From QHXQ01 sp036389395 (GTDB lineage: Bacteria > Acidobacteriota > Blastocatellia > Pyrinomonadales > Pyrinomonadaceae), in contig DASVPY010000010.1 of the NCBI GenBank assembly GCA_036389395.1, forward strand, positions 80,181-144,180: a stretch of DNA of 64,000 nucleotides, read 5' to 3'. The notes under the pieces were generated by a model. The model saw only the letters and a list, made by a program, of their open reading frames with translations. It searched no databases and was not told the DNA's origin. Both the position numbers and the translations under genes were made by a program. This document shows, piece by piece, positions 49,985 through 58,085 of the stretch; position 1 is the first letter of the stretch, and every line of letters begins with the position of its first letter.

Positions 49985-50130
49985 CAGCCGGGAGCGCGGG
50001 CATCCCTGCCCGCCAAAGCGTGCGTGAGCACGCTAAAGAGGAAGCGGCGGCTTTCAACGTCGAAGGCCGCCGCTTCTTCTTATTCGCGCTGCGCGCTCAT
50101 GGCGGGCAGGGATGCCCGCGCTCCCAGCAG
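49985..50130. repeat. Nested hairpin before the propeller gene
   Basis: Outer arms GGGAGCGCGGGCATCCCTGC and GCAGGGATGCCCGCGCTCCC (49990-50009 and 50107-50127) are complementary. Inside is a second stem, GAAGCGGCGGC with GCCGCCGCTTC at about 50040-50078, followed by TTCTT. It lies just past the 3' end of the gene at 50150 and could act as its terminator. Confidence 0.7.
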
Positions 50131-50149
50131 CGACGTGCGCGTTGCCCGC

Positions 50150-52390
50150 TTACTGTCTTCTGACGAGGACGCGGGCGCTGCCGGTGTTGCCGCTGGCGTC
50201 GAAGGCGCGTAGGGAGATGGTGTGCTCGCCGGGGCCGGCGGGCAGGGGCAGTTCGACCGTGTAGGCTTCGCGCGGGCTGTCGGCGATGCCGTCTTCGGGG
50301 AAGACCGTGCGCCAGGGGCCGCCGTCCACGCTCACGTCGGCGCGGCGGATCATGCCTTGCCCGTCGTCGGCGTTGAAGCGCGCGCGGACGCGCTCGCCCG
50401 CCACGGCCGCCTCGCCCGCGGCGCGCACGATGGGCGGCGTGTTGTCTATCTCGACCGGCTCGCTGAAGCGCTCGCCCGTGAGCGCCGCGTCCACGGCGTT
50501 GTCGGGCGCGTCCGAGGCGACGACGCGGAAGACGTAGCGCCCGTCGCCCAAGGCCGCGCCGTCCACCGTGTAGAAGGTGTCGCGCAGCTTGTCGCGCAGC
50601 AGGTGGAACGTGCCCTCGCCCAAGGCGCGGTAGGAGATGGCGTATTCGAGCGAGTCGCCGTTGCGATCTTCGGCCTGCCATTGCAGCGAGACCGCGCCGC
50701 GCTGGAAGAGGCGGCGCGGCGGCACTTGCGGCGTCGGCGCGATGAGCGACTGGTCGAAGCCCGCGGCCTCGATGTTCGGATCGGTCTGCACCTGTATGGC
50801 CGACTGCAAGGCGATGCCCGTGGGCAGCGTCGTGATCGAGAGCACTTCGGGCGCGACGTTGCGCGGCTGGTAGGCGAGGCTCACGTTCTCGACGCGCGCC
50901 GCCACGCCGCCCGCCGCGGGCGCGCGCAAGACCGCGCGCCACTGGATGAAGCGCGCGCGCGGACTCTGCACGGGCGCGCCGCCCGCGTCGCGCAGCGGCG
51001 CGCTCCAGTCGCTCCAGGTCATGTCGGGTCGTTCGGTGTTCCCGCTGCGCGTCTGCAACTCGACCGTGCCGCGCCCCTCCCACCAGACGCGCCCCCACGC
51101 CGCGACCACGCGCGCGTCGCGCACAGGCGACTCGTAAGTGCCCTCGCCCACCGCCTCCTCGCCGAAGCGGAACAGCTTCCCCTGATTGCTCGACGCCGCG
51201 AAGACCTCGCGCCCGCGCACGACGAGCGCCGAGATTTGATCCTCGCTCGACTGGATGAGCAGCGTGTCGCGCCCGTCGTCCGTGACCGAGTAGATGCGCC
51301 CCTTGTCGCTCGTGCCGATGAGCACGCGCCCGCCTTGCGGCGCGGGCGCGACCGAGAAGGCGTTGACCGTCGTCGAACTCCACAGCACGTCCGAGCCGCC
51401 GTCGGCGGCGATGCGGAAGACGGCGCTGCGCGCGTTCTGCACGTCGTTGCGGCTGCGCGCGGGCGTGGGCTGCGGCGCGAAGGGCGTGCCTTGCGCGCCC
51501 GTGTCGTCCACCACGACGCTCGATGTGACGACGACGCTGCCCTGCGCGCCCGTCGTCCCCGTGGGGGGGGCGGCGGCCGCGGCGGGGCGCGCGACCGTCG
51601 CGGCGTCGCCCAAGGCGAGCGCGTAGATCGAGCCGTCGGCGGCGGGCGCGAGCGCGTGTATCTCGCGCAGGGGCGCGTCGAACAGGGCGAACGCCTTGCC
51701 GTCGGGCGTGATGCGCAGGATGAGACCGCTCGGATCAGTCCCGGCGATGAGTTGGCCCTTGGCGTCCACCGCGAGCGAGATGACGTGCGTCTCGTTGATG
51801 TCGGCGAGGAGCGCGGCTTCGGGTTTCGCGCCGGCCTCGCGGACGCGGTAGAGCTTGCCGTTGTCGCCCGTGCCGACGGCGAGCGCGCCGTCGGGCAGCA
51901 CCGCCAGAGACCAGATGTACTTGTCGGGCGGATCGAAGTAGTCGGTCGCGCGGCCGTCCGCGCCGATGCGGTAGACCTTGCCGTCGGGCGACGTGCCGGC
52001 GTAGAGCGCGCCGTCGCGCCCGACGACGAGCGCCGTCACGTCGAGTTCCGGCGCGTCGTAGAGGAGCGCGCCTTTGCCTTCCGCCGTGACGCGGAAGACG
52101 CGCCCGTCGTGCCCCGTGCCGAGGTAGACGTTGCCTTGCGCGTCCGTCGTGCTCGACCAGACGTAGGCCTGCTCTGTGTCGAAGACCTGCGCGAAGCGCG
52201 GCGCGAGCATGAGCGCGCCCGTGTCTGTGACGGAGACGCCGCGCGCCTCGCCCTTCAACAGGTCTTCGCGCGAGTTGGTCTCCCAGACGACGGGCCCGCC
52301 CGCGCGCGCCGCCGGGGCGAGCGCGAGGGCGAAGGCGATAAGCGTGAAGAGGAGACGTGCGGTGCGACGGGGAAGTGTGTGCTGGCGCAT
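50150..52390 (-). CDS. Large secreted beta-propeller protein
   Basis: The protein has 746 residues from ATG 52390, with a signal peptide ending PAARAGG. The first 420 residues are propeller blades (TTDAQGNVYLGTGHDGRVFR, DGALYAGTSPDGKVYRIGA, PDGALAVGTGDNGKLYRV), WD/NHL-like with recurring DG-x-VY or DG-KLY motifs. A Pro/Ala-rich linker and a beta-sandwich region (AEDRNGDSLEYAISYRALGE) follow, and it ends in an Ig-like fold (HTISLRAFDASGNTGSARVL). No enzymatic motif is seen; probably extracellular binding or scaffolding. An ATG 84 bases further upstream (52474) is also in frame. Separated from ThiF by 121 bases. Confidence 0.87.
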   Translation of the reverse strand: MRQHTLPRRTARLLFTLIAFALALAPAARAGGPVVWETNSREDLLKGEARGVSVTDTGALMLAPRFAQVFDTEQAYVWSSTTDAQGNVYLGTGHDGRVFRVTAEGKGALLYDAPELDVTALVVGRDGALYAGTSPDGKVYRIGADGRATDYFDPPDKYIWSLAVLPDGALAVGTGDNGKLYRVREAGAKPEAALLADINETHVISLAVDAKGQLIAGTDPSGLILRITPDGKAFALFDAPLREIHALAPAADGSIYALALGDAATVARPAAAAAPPTGTTGAQGSVVVTSSVVVDDTGAQGTPFAPQPTPARSRNDVQNARSAVFRIAADGGSDVLWSSTTVNAFSVAPAPQGGRVLIGTSDKGRIYSVTDDGRDTLLIQSSEDQISALVVRGREVFAASSNQGKLFRFGEEAVGEGTYESPVRDARVVAAWGRVWWEGRGTVELQTRSGNTERPDMTWSDWSAPLRDAGGAPVQSPRARFIQWRAVLRAPAAGGVAARVENVSLAYQPRNVAPEVLSITTLPTGIALQSAIQVQTDPNIEAAGFDQSLIAPTPQVPPRRLFQRGAVSLQWQAEDRNGDSLEYAISYRALGEGTFHLLRDKLRDTFYTVDGAALGDGRYVFRVVASDAPDNAVDAALTGERFSEPVEIDNTPPIVRAAGEAAVAGERVRARFNADDGQGMIRRADVSVDGGPWRTVFPEDGIADSPREAYTVELPLPAGPGEHTISLRAFDASGNTGSARVLVRRQ

Positions 52391-52511
52391 TAAAAGAAGC
52401 TGTGTCGTTTGATCTCGTGCGGCGTCTGTCACGGCCGCGCTGGCGTGATGATACCTTGAAACCGGCGGGCACAAGAAACGAGCGCCGGGCGCGAGCGCCC
52501 CGTGCGCCGGC

Positions 52512-53531
52512 TCAGTTGCCGACGTAGCGTGCGTAGAGCGTGCGCGCGAGCTGCACGTCGTCCGTGCCGCGGATGATGGCGCGGGCGTCGCGGAAGATTG
52601 TCAACTCGTAGCCGCCCGTGCTCAGCCGCACGAGGTAGTCGTTCGCCTTGACCTCGCCCGCGGCGCTGAGGCGCGCGGCGAGCGCGACGAGATCGACCGG
52701 CGCGGCCACGCGCGGCGCGAGCTGCACGGCGTTGCGCCCGCAGAGGACGGCGGCGAACTCCGCGCCGTCGGCGTCGAGCGCCTCGTAGCGGCCGCGCGCG
52801 CACGCCGGGCAGTCGGCGGCCGGCGCGCCCAGGCGTATGCGCCGCCACTCGTTCTGCCACACGTCGAACTGCATGAGCGAGTTGTGCAACGCCTCGGTCT
52901 GCCCGGTCAACAGCTTCAGAGCCTCGCTGACCTGCACGGCGGCGACCACGGAGATGATCGGCATGATGACGCCCGCCGTGTCGCACGTCGGCGCGGAGGC
53001 CGCGGCCGGCGCTTCCTCAAACACGCAGCGCAGGCACGGGCTGACGCGCGGGCGCACCGTCATCGTCACGCCGTAAGAGCCGACCGCCGCGCCGTAAATC
53101 CAGTTGACGTTGTGCTTGATGCAGGCGTCGTTGACGAGGTAGCGCGTGGCGAAGTTGTCCGTGCCGTCCAGCACGAGGTCGCAGCCTGCGAGCAGGCGCT
53201 CGACGTTGCCCTGATGCACGTCCAGGACTTCCGCCTCGACATTCACGTCCGCGTTGATCTCGCCGACGCGCCGCGCCGCCGCCACCGCCTTCGGCAGACG
53301 CGCCCGCGCGTCCCGCTCCGTAAACATCGTCTGGCGCTGCAAGTTCGACGCCTCGACGAAGTCCCGATCCGCGACGCGCAACCCGCCCACGCCCGCGCGC
53401 GCCAGCGCCTCGACCTGCGCCGACCCCAGCGCGCCGCACCCCACGACCAGCACCCGCGCCGCACGCAAACGCGCCTGCCCCTCCGCGCCCACGCCCGCGA
53501 ACAAAATCTGCCGGCTGTAACGCTCGTCCAT
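52512..53531 (-). CDS. thiF: ThiF/MoeB-family E1-like adenylyltransferase
   Basis: The protein has 339 residues with a Rossmann ATP site GCGALGSAQVEAL, the conserved Arg-rich ERYSRQILFAGVG start and a Cys in APTCDTAGVIMP. Two zinc pairs, CLRC and CPAC, match the structural zinc of ThiF/MoeB. The C-terminal part (ELTIFRDARAIIRGTDDVQL) is typical of the ThiF of Bacillus and relatives. It activates a ThiS-like carrier protein by adenylation for thiamine or molybdopterin sulphur transfer; which of the two cannot be told. No ThiS/MoaD, ThiG or other thi gene is next to it. It lies 76 bases from the AroDE gene, same strand. Confidence 0.9.
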   Translation of the reverse strand: MDERYSRQILFAGVGAEGQARLRAARVLVVGCGALGSAQVEALARAGVGGLRVADRDFVEASNLQRQTMFTERDARARLPKAVAAARRVGEINADVNVEAEVLDVHQGNVERLLAGCDLVLDGTDNFATRYLVNDACIKHNVNWIYGAAVGSYGVTMTVRPRVSPCLRCVFEEAPAAASAPTCDTAGVIMPIISVVAAVQVSEALKLLTGQTEALHNSLMQFDVWQNEWRRIRLGAPAADCPACARGRYEALDADGAEFAAVLCGRNAVQLAPRVAAPVDLVALAARLSAAGEVKANDYLVRLSTGGYELTIFRDARAIIRGTDDVQLARTLYARYVGN

Positions 53532-53607
53532 AAACTCGCTGTGATCAATCGGTACTACTCAGACGTTGCCGCTCAGTTCGCCTGTCGAGTGCTCACGCTA
53601 TTGTATC

Positions 53608-55248
53608 TCATGCGCCGCGCCCCGACTGATCCGCGTCGCCCGCGCGCATCTGCCGTTCGGCCGCAGCGCGCATCGCGTCGAGCGGGGCGGGCTGGACTGT
53701 CCACAACTCGAACTGCGCGGCGGCCTGGGCGACCAGCATCTCGAAGCCGCCCGCGACGTGCGCGCAGCCGGCGGCGCGGGCCTCGCGCATGAAGCGCGTG
53801 TCGGCGGGGTTGTAGACGAGGTCGTAGGCGGCGCGCGGGCCGCGGAGTTGCGAGGCGTCGGCGGGTGTCTGGTCTTCGGCGTGGCCGCGCGTGCCGAGCG
53901 GCGTCGCGTTGATGACGAGGTCGAAGCCCGCGAAGCGCGCGGTCGTGTGCAGCGCGCTCGTCGCCGCGTCGAACTGCGCGGCGACGGGGCGGGCGCGTGC
54001 TTCGTCGCGCGCGAACACGGTCGTGTGCGCGCCCGCGCGGCGCAAGGCCCAGAGGACGGCGCGGGCCGCGCCGCCCGCGCCGAGCAGGGCGACGCGCGCG
54101 CCGCGCAGTTCAAGTGCGGCGGCGAGCGGGGCGAGGGCGGCGGCGGCGTCGGTGTTGTGACCGCGCAGGGCGTCGCCGTCGAAGACGATGGTGTTGACCG
54201 CGCCGACTTCGCGGGCGGCGTCGTCAACCGAGTCGAGGAGCGGGATGACTGCCTGCTTGTGGGGCGCGGTGACGGAGAGGCCGCGTATGTTCAGGTCAAG
54301 CTCGCGCGTGCGCGGGTGCGCCAGGCGTCGAATGAACGCGGGCGCGTCCCCAACGTCGAAGGGGACGTAGACGGCGTTGAGGGCGCGCGCGGCGAAGGCG
54401 GCGTTGTGCAGGTGGGGCGAGAGCGAGTGCGCGACGGGGCGGCCCAAGAGACCGTAGACGGCCGTGCGCGCGTCGAGCGCGTGGACGCGGTAGAGGTCGC
54501 GGAGCGTCTGCGCGGCCAACTGGCCGGGCGCGGTCGCGTGGTCGGCGTCGAGCGCGCCGTAGGTGAGCAGCGCGCCGTGCGCGGGCGCGAGGACGCGCGT
54601 GGCGAGACCGGCCGCGCCCATGCCGACGACGACAACCGCGCGCCCTTCGCGCCGCGCGCGCGCGAGCAGTTGGAAGAGGGCGAGACAGTCCGTCGCGTCG
54701 TGCGCGGCGACGGCGAGTTTGCAGACGCGCGCGGGCGTGCGCGTCATGCGCTCGTAGAGCGCCGCGAGGTCGGCAGGTATGCCGGCGAAATCGTGGTGCG
54801 AACAGATGAGCGCGGGGCGCGCGTTCACGTCAATGCGCGCGCCGGTTTGTGCGTCCGCTTCGGCCGCGGGCCAGACTTGCGGGCCGTGGGCGAGGAGCAG
54901 GTCGAGTTCTATGTCTACGAAGTCGGGGCGGGGCGCGCCCGCCTGCCAGTCGCGCCAGCAGGTTTGCCAGAAGCGGACGCACGCGCGTTCCGTGAGCGCG
55001 CGCCGGCCGCCTTGTTCCGGGCTTCTGAAGGTGAGGATGAAAGGACGCGTGCGGGCGGCGAAGATGGCCGGCAACTCGGCGCGCGCCGCTTCGAGCTGCG
55101 CGCCGTCGGCGAGACAGTCGAGGCGCAACTCGACGATGTCGGCGACGGCGGCGGCGCGCGTGACGGTCGCGCGCAACTCGTCGGCGCGGCGCACGCAGAC
55201 GGGGACGCAGAGCTTGGCCGTTGTCCGTTGTCCGTTGTCCGTGATCAT
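53608..55248 (-). CDS. aroDE: Fused 3-dehydroquinate dehydratase (type I) and shikimate dehydrogenase
   Basis: The protein has 546 residues. Residues 1-240 are AroD type I: VELRLD (40-44 region), catalytic His in SHHDF (151-152) and Schiff-base Lys177 in KLAV. Residues about 258-520 are AroE: SLSPHLHNAAF, the catalytic Lys330 in VTAPHK and Asp366 in HNTDAAAA, then a Rossmann NADP site LLGAGGAARA and NATPLG. It performs two consecutive steps of the shikimate pathway, as known for plants, chlamydia and some other bacteria. The start codon lies inside a heptamer repeat: residues 3-11 are encoded by repeating ACGGACA. A later start is possible (LCVPVCVRRA begins the fold), but there is no other good ATG. 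Confidence 0.95.
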   Translation of the reverse strand: MITDNGQRTTAKLCVPVCVRRADELRATVTRAAAVADIVELRLDCLADGAQLEAARAELPAIFAARTRPFILTFRSPEQGGRRALTERACVRFWQTCWRDWQAGAPRPDFVDIELDLLLAHGPQVWPAAEADAQTGARIDVNARPALICSHHDFAGIPADLAALYERMTRTPARVCKLAVAAHDATDCLALFQLLARARREGRAVVVVGMGAAGLATRVLAPAHGALLTYGALDADHATAPGQLAAQTLRDLYRVHALDARTAVYGLLGRPVAHSLSPHLHNAAFAARALNAVYVPFDVGDAPAFIRRLAHPRTRELDLNIRGLSVTAPHKQAVIPLLDSVDDAAREVGAVNTIVFDGDALRGHNTDAAAALAPLAAALELRGARVALLGAGGAARAVLWALRRAGAHTTVFARDEARARPVAAQFDAATSALHTTARFAGFDLVINATPLGTRGHAEDQTPADASQLRGPRAAYDLVYNPADTRFMREARAAGCAHVAGGFEMLVAQAAAQFELWTVQPAPLDAMRAAAERQMRAGDADQSGRGA

Positions 55249-55402
55249 GGGTTAATTGTTGTTGGTTAGTTGTTAACTGTTAGTTGTTAGTTGCGTCTGA
55301 CGGCTGCGGGTGCGGCTGTGGCTGAGCTTGAGAGGCGGCGAAGAACAACTAGCCGCCGACAACTAACAATTAACCAATAACAGTTAACAGCTAACCGACA
55401 AC
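55214..55402. repeat. Heptamer hairpin repeat, TTGTTAG family, copy 2, extending into aroDE
   Basis: TTGTCCG is repeated three times at 55221-55241, preceded by a degenerate unit (TTGGCCG), and encodes the first residues of AroDE. Then TTAATTG/TTGTTAG/TTGTTAA units run to about 55292. After a GC-rich middle, the right arm (55345-55402) has AACAACT, ACAACTAACAATTAACC, AACAGTTAACAG and CCGACAAC, complementary to the left units. Confidence 0.8.
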
Positions 55403-55407
55403 AATCT

Positions 55408-55917
55408 TCACCGCTCACGGTCGAGGAGTTGCGTCGTGTTCTCGGTGACGCTGGCGGGCGGGTAGTAGTCTGCGGCGGGGCGCGGGGGGAGTTCCTGCGC
55501 GGCGTGCGGGGGCGCGACGGCGGGCGGCGCGTAGTCGGGCGCGGGCAGTTGCGCCGCCTTGCGGCTCTCGCGCAGGCGCGCGTACTCGGCGATGCCGCCG
55601 CCGATCATCCCGAAGGCCGGGAGGAACATCCAGAACCACCAGACGTGACCGCCCGGCATGTAGTTCTTCACCGCGAACGCGACGAAGATGAAGGCCAGCC
55701 CCATGAAGAAGGTGGTGATGGCGCTGTCGAGGCGCGGCGGGCGGTCGCGCTTGCGCTGGCGGCGCGTGCGCCTGTCCAACTCCGCGGGCGGCGCGACGCT
55801 CGCCGCTTCCGGCGGGCGGCCCGTGAGCGCCTGCGAGACGACGGTCAGGTTCGTGCCGCAGCCGCGGCAGAAGCTCGCGTTCTCGATGTTCTGCGTGCCG
55901 CACTTAGGACAATACAT
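55408..55917 (-). CDS. Zinc-ribbon protein with two membrane segments
   Basis: The protein has 169 residues from ATG 55917, which has AAGGAG 8 bases upstream. It starts MYCPKCGTQNIENASFCRGC, a zinc-ribbon of the double CxxC kind. A charged linker (RRTRRQRKRDRPP) leads to two hydrophobic helices (AITTFFMGLAFIFVAFAV, WWFWMFLPAFGMIGGGIA), and then a Pro/Ala-rich tail. Such zinc-ribbon membrane proteins are common and mostly uncharacterised; regulation or a structural role is possible. Confidence 0.82.
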   Translation of the reverse strand: MYCPKCGTQNIENASFCRGCGTNLTVVSQALTGRPPEAASVAPPAELDRRTRRQRKRDRPPRLDSAITTFFMGLAFIFVAFAVKNYMPGGHVWWFWMFLPAFGMIGGGIAEYARLRESRKAAQLPAPDYAPPAVAPPHAAQELPPRPAADYYPPASVTENTTQLLDRER

Positions 55918-55958
55918 AGGTCTCACTCCTTAGCGGTCACTCCGCGCGCCACAGTATA

Positions 55959-56855
55959 TCACTCACGCGCGCGGGCGGCGGCGCGCTGGCGCAGCGCTTC
56001 GTAGAGCACGATGCCGGCGGCGACGGAGACGTTCAGAGACTCGATGCGCCCGCGCATGGGGATGTGGACGAGCACGTCGCAACGCTCGCGCACGAGGCGA
56101 CGCAGGCCCGCGCCCTCGCCGCCGAGCAGCAGCGCCGTGGGGCGCGTCCAGTCCCAGTCGGTGTAGGCGCGCGGCGCGTCCGCCGCCGTGCCGACCGTCC
56201 AGAGGCCGCGCCCCTTCAGTTCTTCGACGAGCCGCACGACGTTGGCGGCGCGCGCCACCGGCACGTATTCGAGCGCGCCCGCCGCGGCCTTGGCCACGGT
56301 CTCGGTCAGCCCGGCGGCGCGGCGTTCGGGCACGAAGACGGCGGCCGCGCCCGCGCACTCGCAGGTGCGCAGGATCGCGCCGAGGTTGCGCGGGTCTTCC
56401 ACGCCGTCGAGCACGACGGCGAGCGGCGGTGCGTCGGTCTGCGCGCGCGCCGCGAGTTGATCGAGCAGCGCGTCGGCGTCGCGGTACGCGGCGGCGGCGA
56501 CGTTGGCGATCACGCCTTGATGGTTCGCGTGCGGCGCGAGCCTTTGCAACTCTGCGCGCGGCGCGCGGCGCACGGGCACGCCCGCCGCGCGCGCCAACTC
56601 GAACAGCTCGTGCAGCCGCGCCTCGTGCGCGCCCGCCGCGACCGTGACGCGCTCGACGCGCCGCCCGCCCGCGCGCAACGCTTCGAGCACCGGCAGCACG
56701 CCGTAAAGCTGCGCCGCGCCTTCGTTCGGCGTCACGCGCGCCGGCGCGACGCGCGCGCTCACGCGCTCGTCGTGCGCGTTCACTCGTTCGTCGCGTGCGT
56801 GCGTCCGCTCGTCGCGCTCGGCGTGTGCGCCCTTGTGTTTGCGGTGCGGTCTCAT
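55959..56855 (-). CDS. rlmB: 23S rRNA 2'-O-methyltransferase, RlmB-type (SpoU family)
   Basis: The protein has 298 residues from ATG 56855. It has an N-terminal substrate-binding domain (AAQLYGVLPVLEALRAGGRR) and the SpoU methyltransferase knot: LDGVEDPRNLGAILRTC (motif 1), LLLGGEGAGLRRL (motif 2) and MRGRIESLNVSVAAGIVLYEA (motif 3). It methylates a ribose in 23S rRNA (RlmB targets G2251 in E. coli) with S-adenosylmethionine. The N-terminal 40 residues are an extra, charged low-complexity stretch rich in HARDER-like repeats. Its ATG overlaps the TGA of the next gene (ATGA), so translation is coupled. Confidence 0.94.
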   Translation of the reverse strand: MRPHRKHKGAHAERDERTHARDERVNAHDERVSARVAPARVTPNEGAAQLYGVLPVLEALRAGGRRVERVTVAAGAHEARLHELFELARAAGVPVRRAPRAELQRLAPHANHQGVIANVAAAAYRDADALLDQLAARAQTDAPPLAVVLDGVEDPRNLGAILRTCECAGAAAVFVPERRAAGLTETVAKAAAGALEYVPVARAANVVRLVEELKGRGLWTVGTAADAPRAYTDWDWTRPTALLLGGEGAGLRRLVRERCDVLVHIPMRGRIESLNVSVAAGIVLYEALRQRAAARARE

Positions 56856-57886
56856 GTGCGTGCGCGCAGCAGTAGGTGTTGGCGCAGCCGGCCGTAGCGT
56901 GTGAACTGCGTCTCGTTGCTGACGGTGGTGATGGCCTCGCGGTTCAGGCGGCCGGGCCGCCCGCGGCGCAAGCCCGAAGCGGTCTCCTCGGCGGCGGGCC
57001 ACGCGGCGGCGAGCAGGTGACGCAAGCCCTGATAGTCTTCGTCGCAGACGACCGCCGCGGCGCGCGCGCGCAAGGCCGCGACGAGCCGCGCGAAGTTCTC
57101 CGCGGCGAGCAGACTCTTGCCCGCGCCGAGACAGTTGTAGTCGAACGACTCGGCGCGGACGCGCCAGTTGCGCGCAGGCTCGTCCGTGTACAGGTCGAGC
57201 ACGCTCTCGTCTTCGTAGAACTCGCGCGTCGCCACGATCTCGCCCCGCGCGCGCCGCCCGCCGCGCTCTTCGATTTCGATCTGCCGCCGGCTGATGCGCC
57301 CAACGACGAGCAGCACCAACTCGCCCCAGGCGACCGTCTGCGGCGCGCCCTCCGCGCCTGACCAGGCGGTCAGCCCCGCGTCGTCGAACTCGAACCGGCG
57401 CACGCGCTGCGGCGGCTGCGCCGCGACGCCCAGCGTCTCGTCCGCCACGACCGCGCACGCCAGACCCAACGCGCCTAAGCGTCGCTCGACGAACGCGGCC
57501 TCTTCGGCCGACGCCGCGCACGCGACGGGGAGCGGCGTGCGCGCCGCGAGCACGCGCGCGAATAGATCGGGTTCGAGACGCAGCAGACGCGCGGCCTCGG
57601 CGACTGTTTCGGGCGGCAGTTCGGGCGCGTCCTCGGCGCGCGCGTGGAGGACGACGTTGAAGCCCTGCTCCCACGCTTCGAGCGCGCGCAAGGCGGGGCG
57701 GCGCAAGTCTTCGCGCCCGGCGGCGGGCGCGGGCAGCGCCGCGCCGCAGTAGAGACATCGCAGACGCGTCGGGGCGTTCGTGCGTTGGCACGCGGGGCAC
57801 GCGATCAGCTCGGCCGCCGCGTAGGCGCGCGCCTGCGGCGCGGGCGGATCGGGCGGGGCTTCGTCGTCAAAAGGCGAGCGCGTCAT
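56852..57886 (-). CDS. Zinc-ribbon hypothetical protein
   Basis: The protein has 344 residues. A zinc-ribbon near residues 30-50 (CPACQRTNAPTRLRCLYCG) is followed by a domain with LLRLEPDLFARVLAARTPLP and then a long beta-rich part (LDLYTDEPARNWRVRAESFD, YNCLGAGKSLLAAENFARLV). No catalytic motif is known to me. It precedes RlmB with an ATGA overlap, so it may be linked to translation or only co-transcribed. Function unknown. Confidence 0.82.
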   Translation of the reverse strand: MTRSPFDDEAPPDPPAPQARAYAAAELIACPACQRTNAPTRLRCLYCGAALPAPAAGREDLRRPALRALEAWEQGFNVVLHARAEDAPELPPETVAEAARLLRLEPDLFARVLAARTPLPVACAASAEEAAFVERRLGALGLACAVVADETLGVAAQPPQRVRRFEFDDAGLTAWSGAEGAPQTVAWGELVLLVVGRISRRQIEIEERGGRRARGEIVATREFYEDESVLDLYTDEPARNWRVRAESFDYNCLGAGKSLLAAENFARLVAALRARAAAVVCDEDYQGLRHLLAAAWPAAEETASGLRRGRPGRLNREAITTVSNETQFTRYGRLRQHLLLRART

Positions 57887-57970
57887 CGCGGGTCATTATA
57901 CGTTGGGCAGTTGGCTTTGCAACGTGAGTCGGACGGGAATCATTGCGTGCTTGTGACCGCGGGAGAGATC

Positions 57971-57998
57971 AACACAGCGGGCACAGAGGTCACAGAGA
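57971..57998. repeat. Hairpin element family A, solo left-arm fragment
   Basis: ACACAGCGGGCACAGAGGTC ACAGAG resembles the left arm of the family A elements (copies 1 and 2), but no right arm follows. It lies in the divergent region between genes at 57886 and 58086, just before the promoter at 58021-58048. Confidence 0.6.
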
Positions 57999-58020
57999 AA
58001 AGTCGATCTCAGATTTGAGA

Positions 58021-58048
58021 TTTGAAATCGGCGCACGCGCTGTATAAT
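58021..58048 (+). promoter_or_regulatory. Promoter with consensus TATAAT
   Basis: TATAAT at 58043-58048 with TTTGAA at 58021-58026, spacing 16 (or TTGAAA, spacing 15). It lies 38 bases before the start at 58086, in the divergent region. The preceding ATTTGAGATTTGAAAT stretch is AT-rich. This fits the plus-strand lipoprotein gene. Confidence 0.6.
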
Positions 58049-58085
58049 CGTCGGCGGACAGCAACTCCCCCGCGGCTTAAAGATC

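Noticed and set aside
49750..50163. Plus-strand frame with a 21-residue repeat (FRFRGR...FRNG)
   Set aside because: It is read out of the 63-bp direct repeat, lacks a ribosome-binding site and family resemblance, and the repeat behaves like non-coding DNA.
56856..57800. Upstream extension of the RlmB frame to 613 codons
   Set aside because: It is an Arg-rich shadow of the zinc-ribbon gene; RlmB starts at 56855 with an ATGA overlap.
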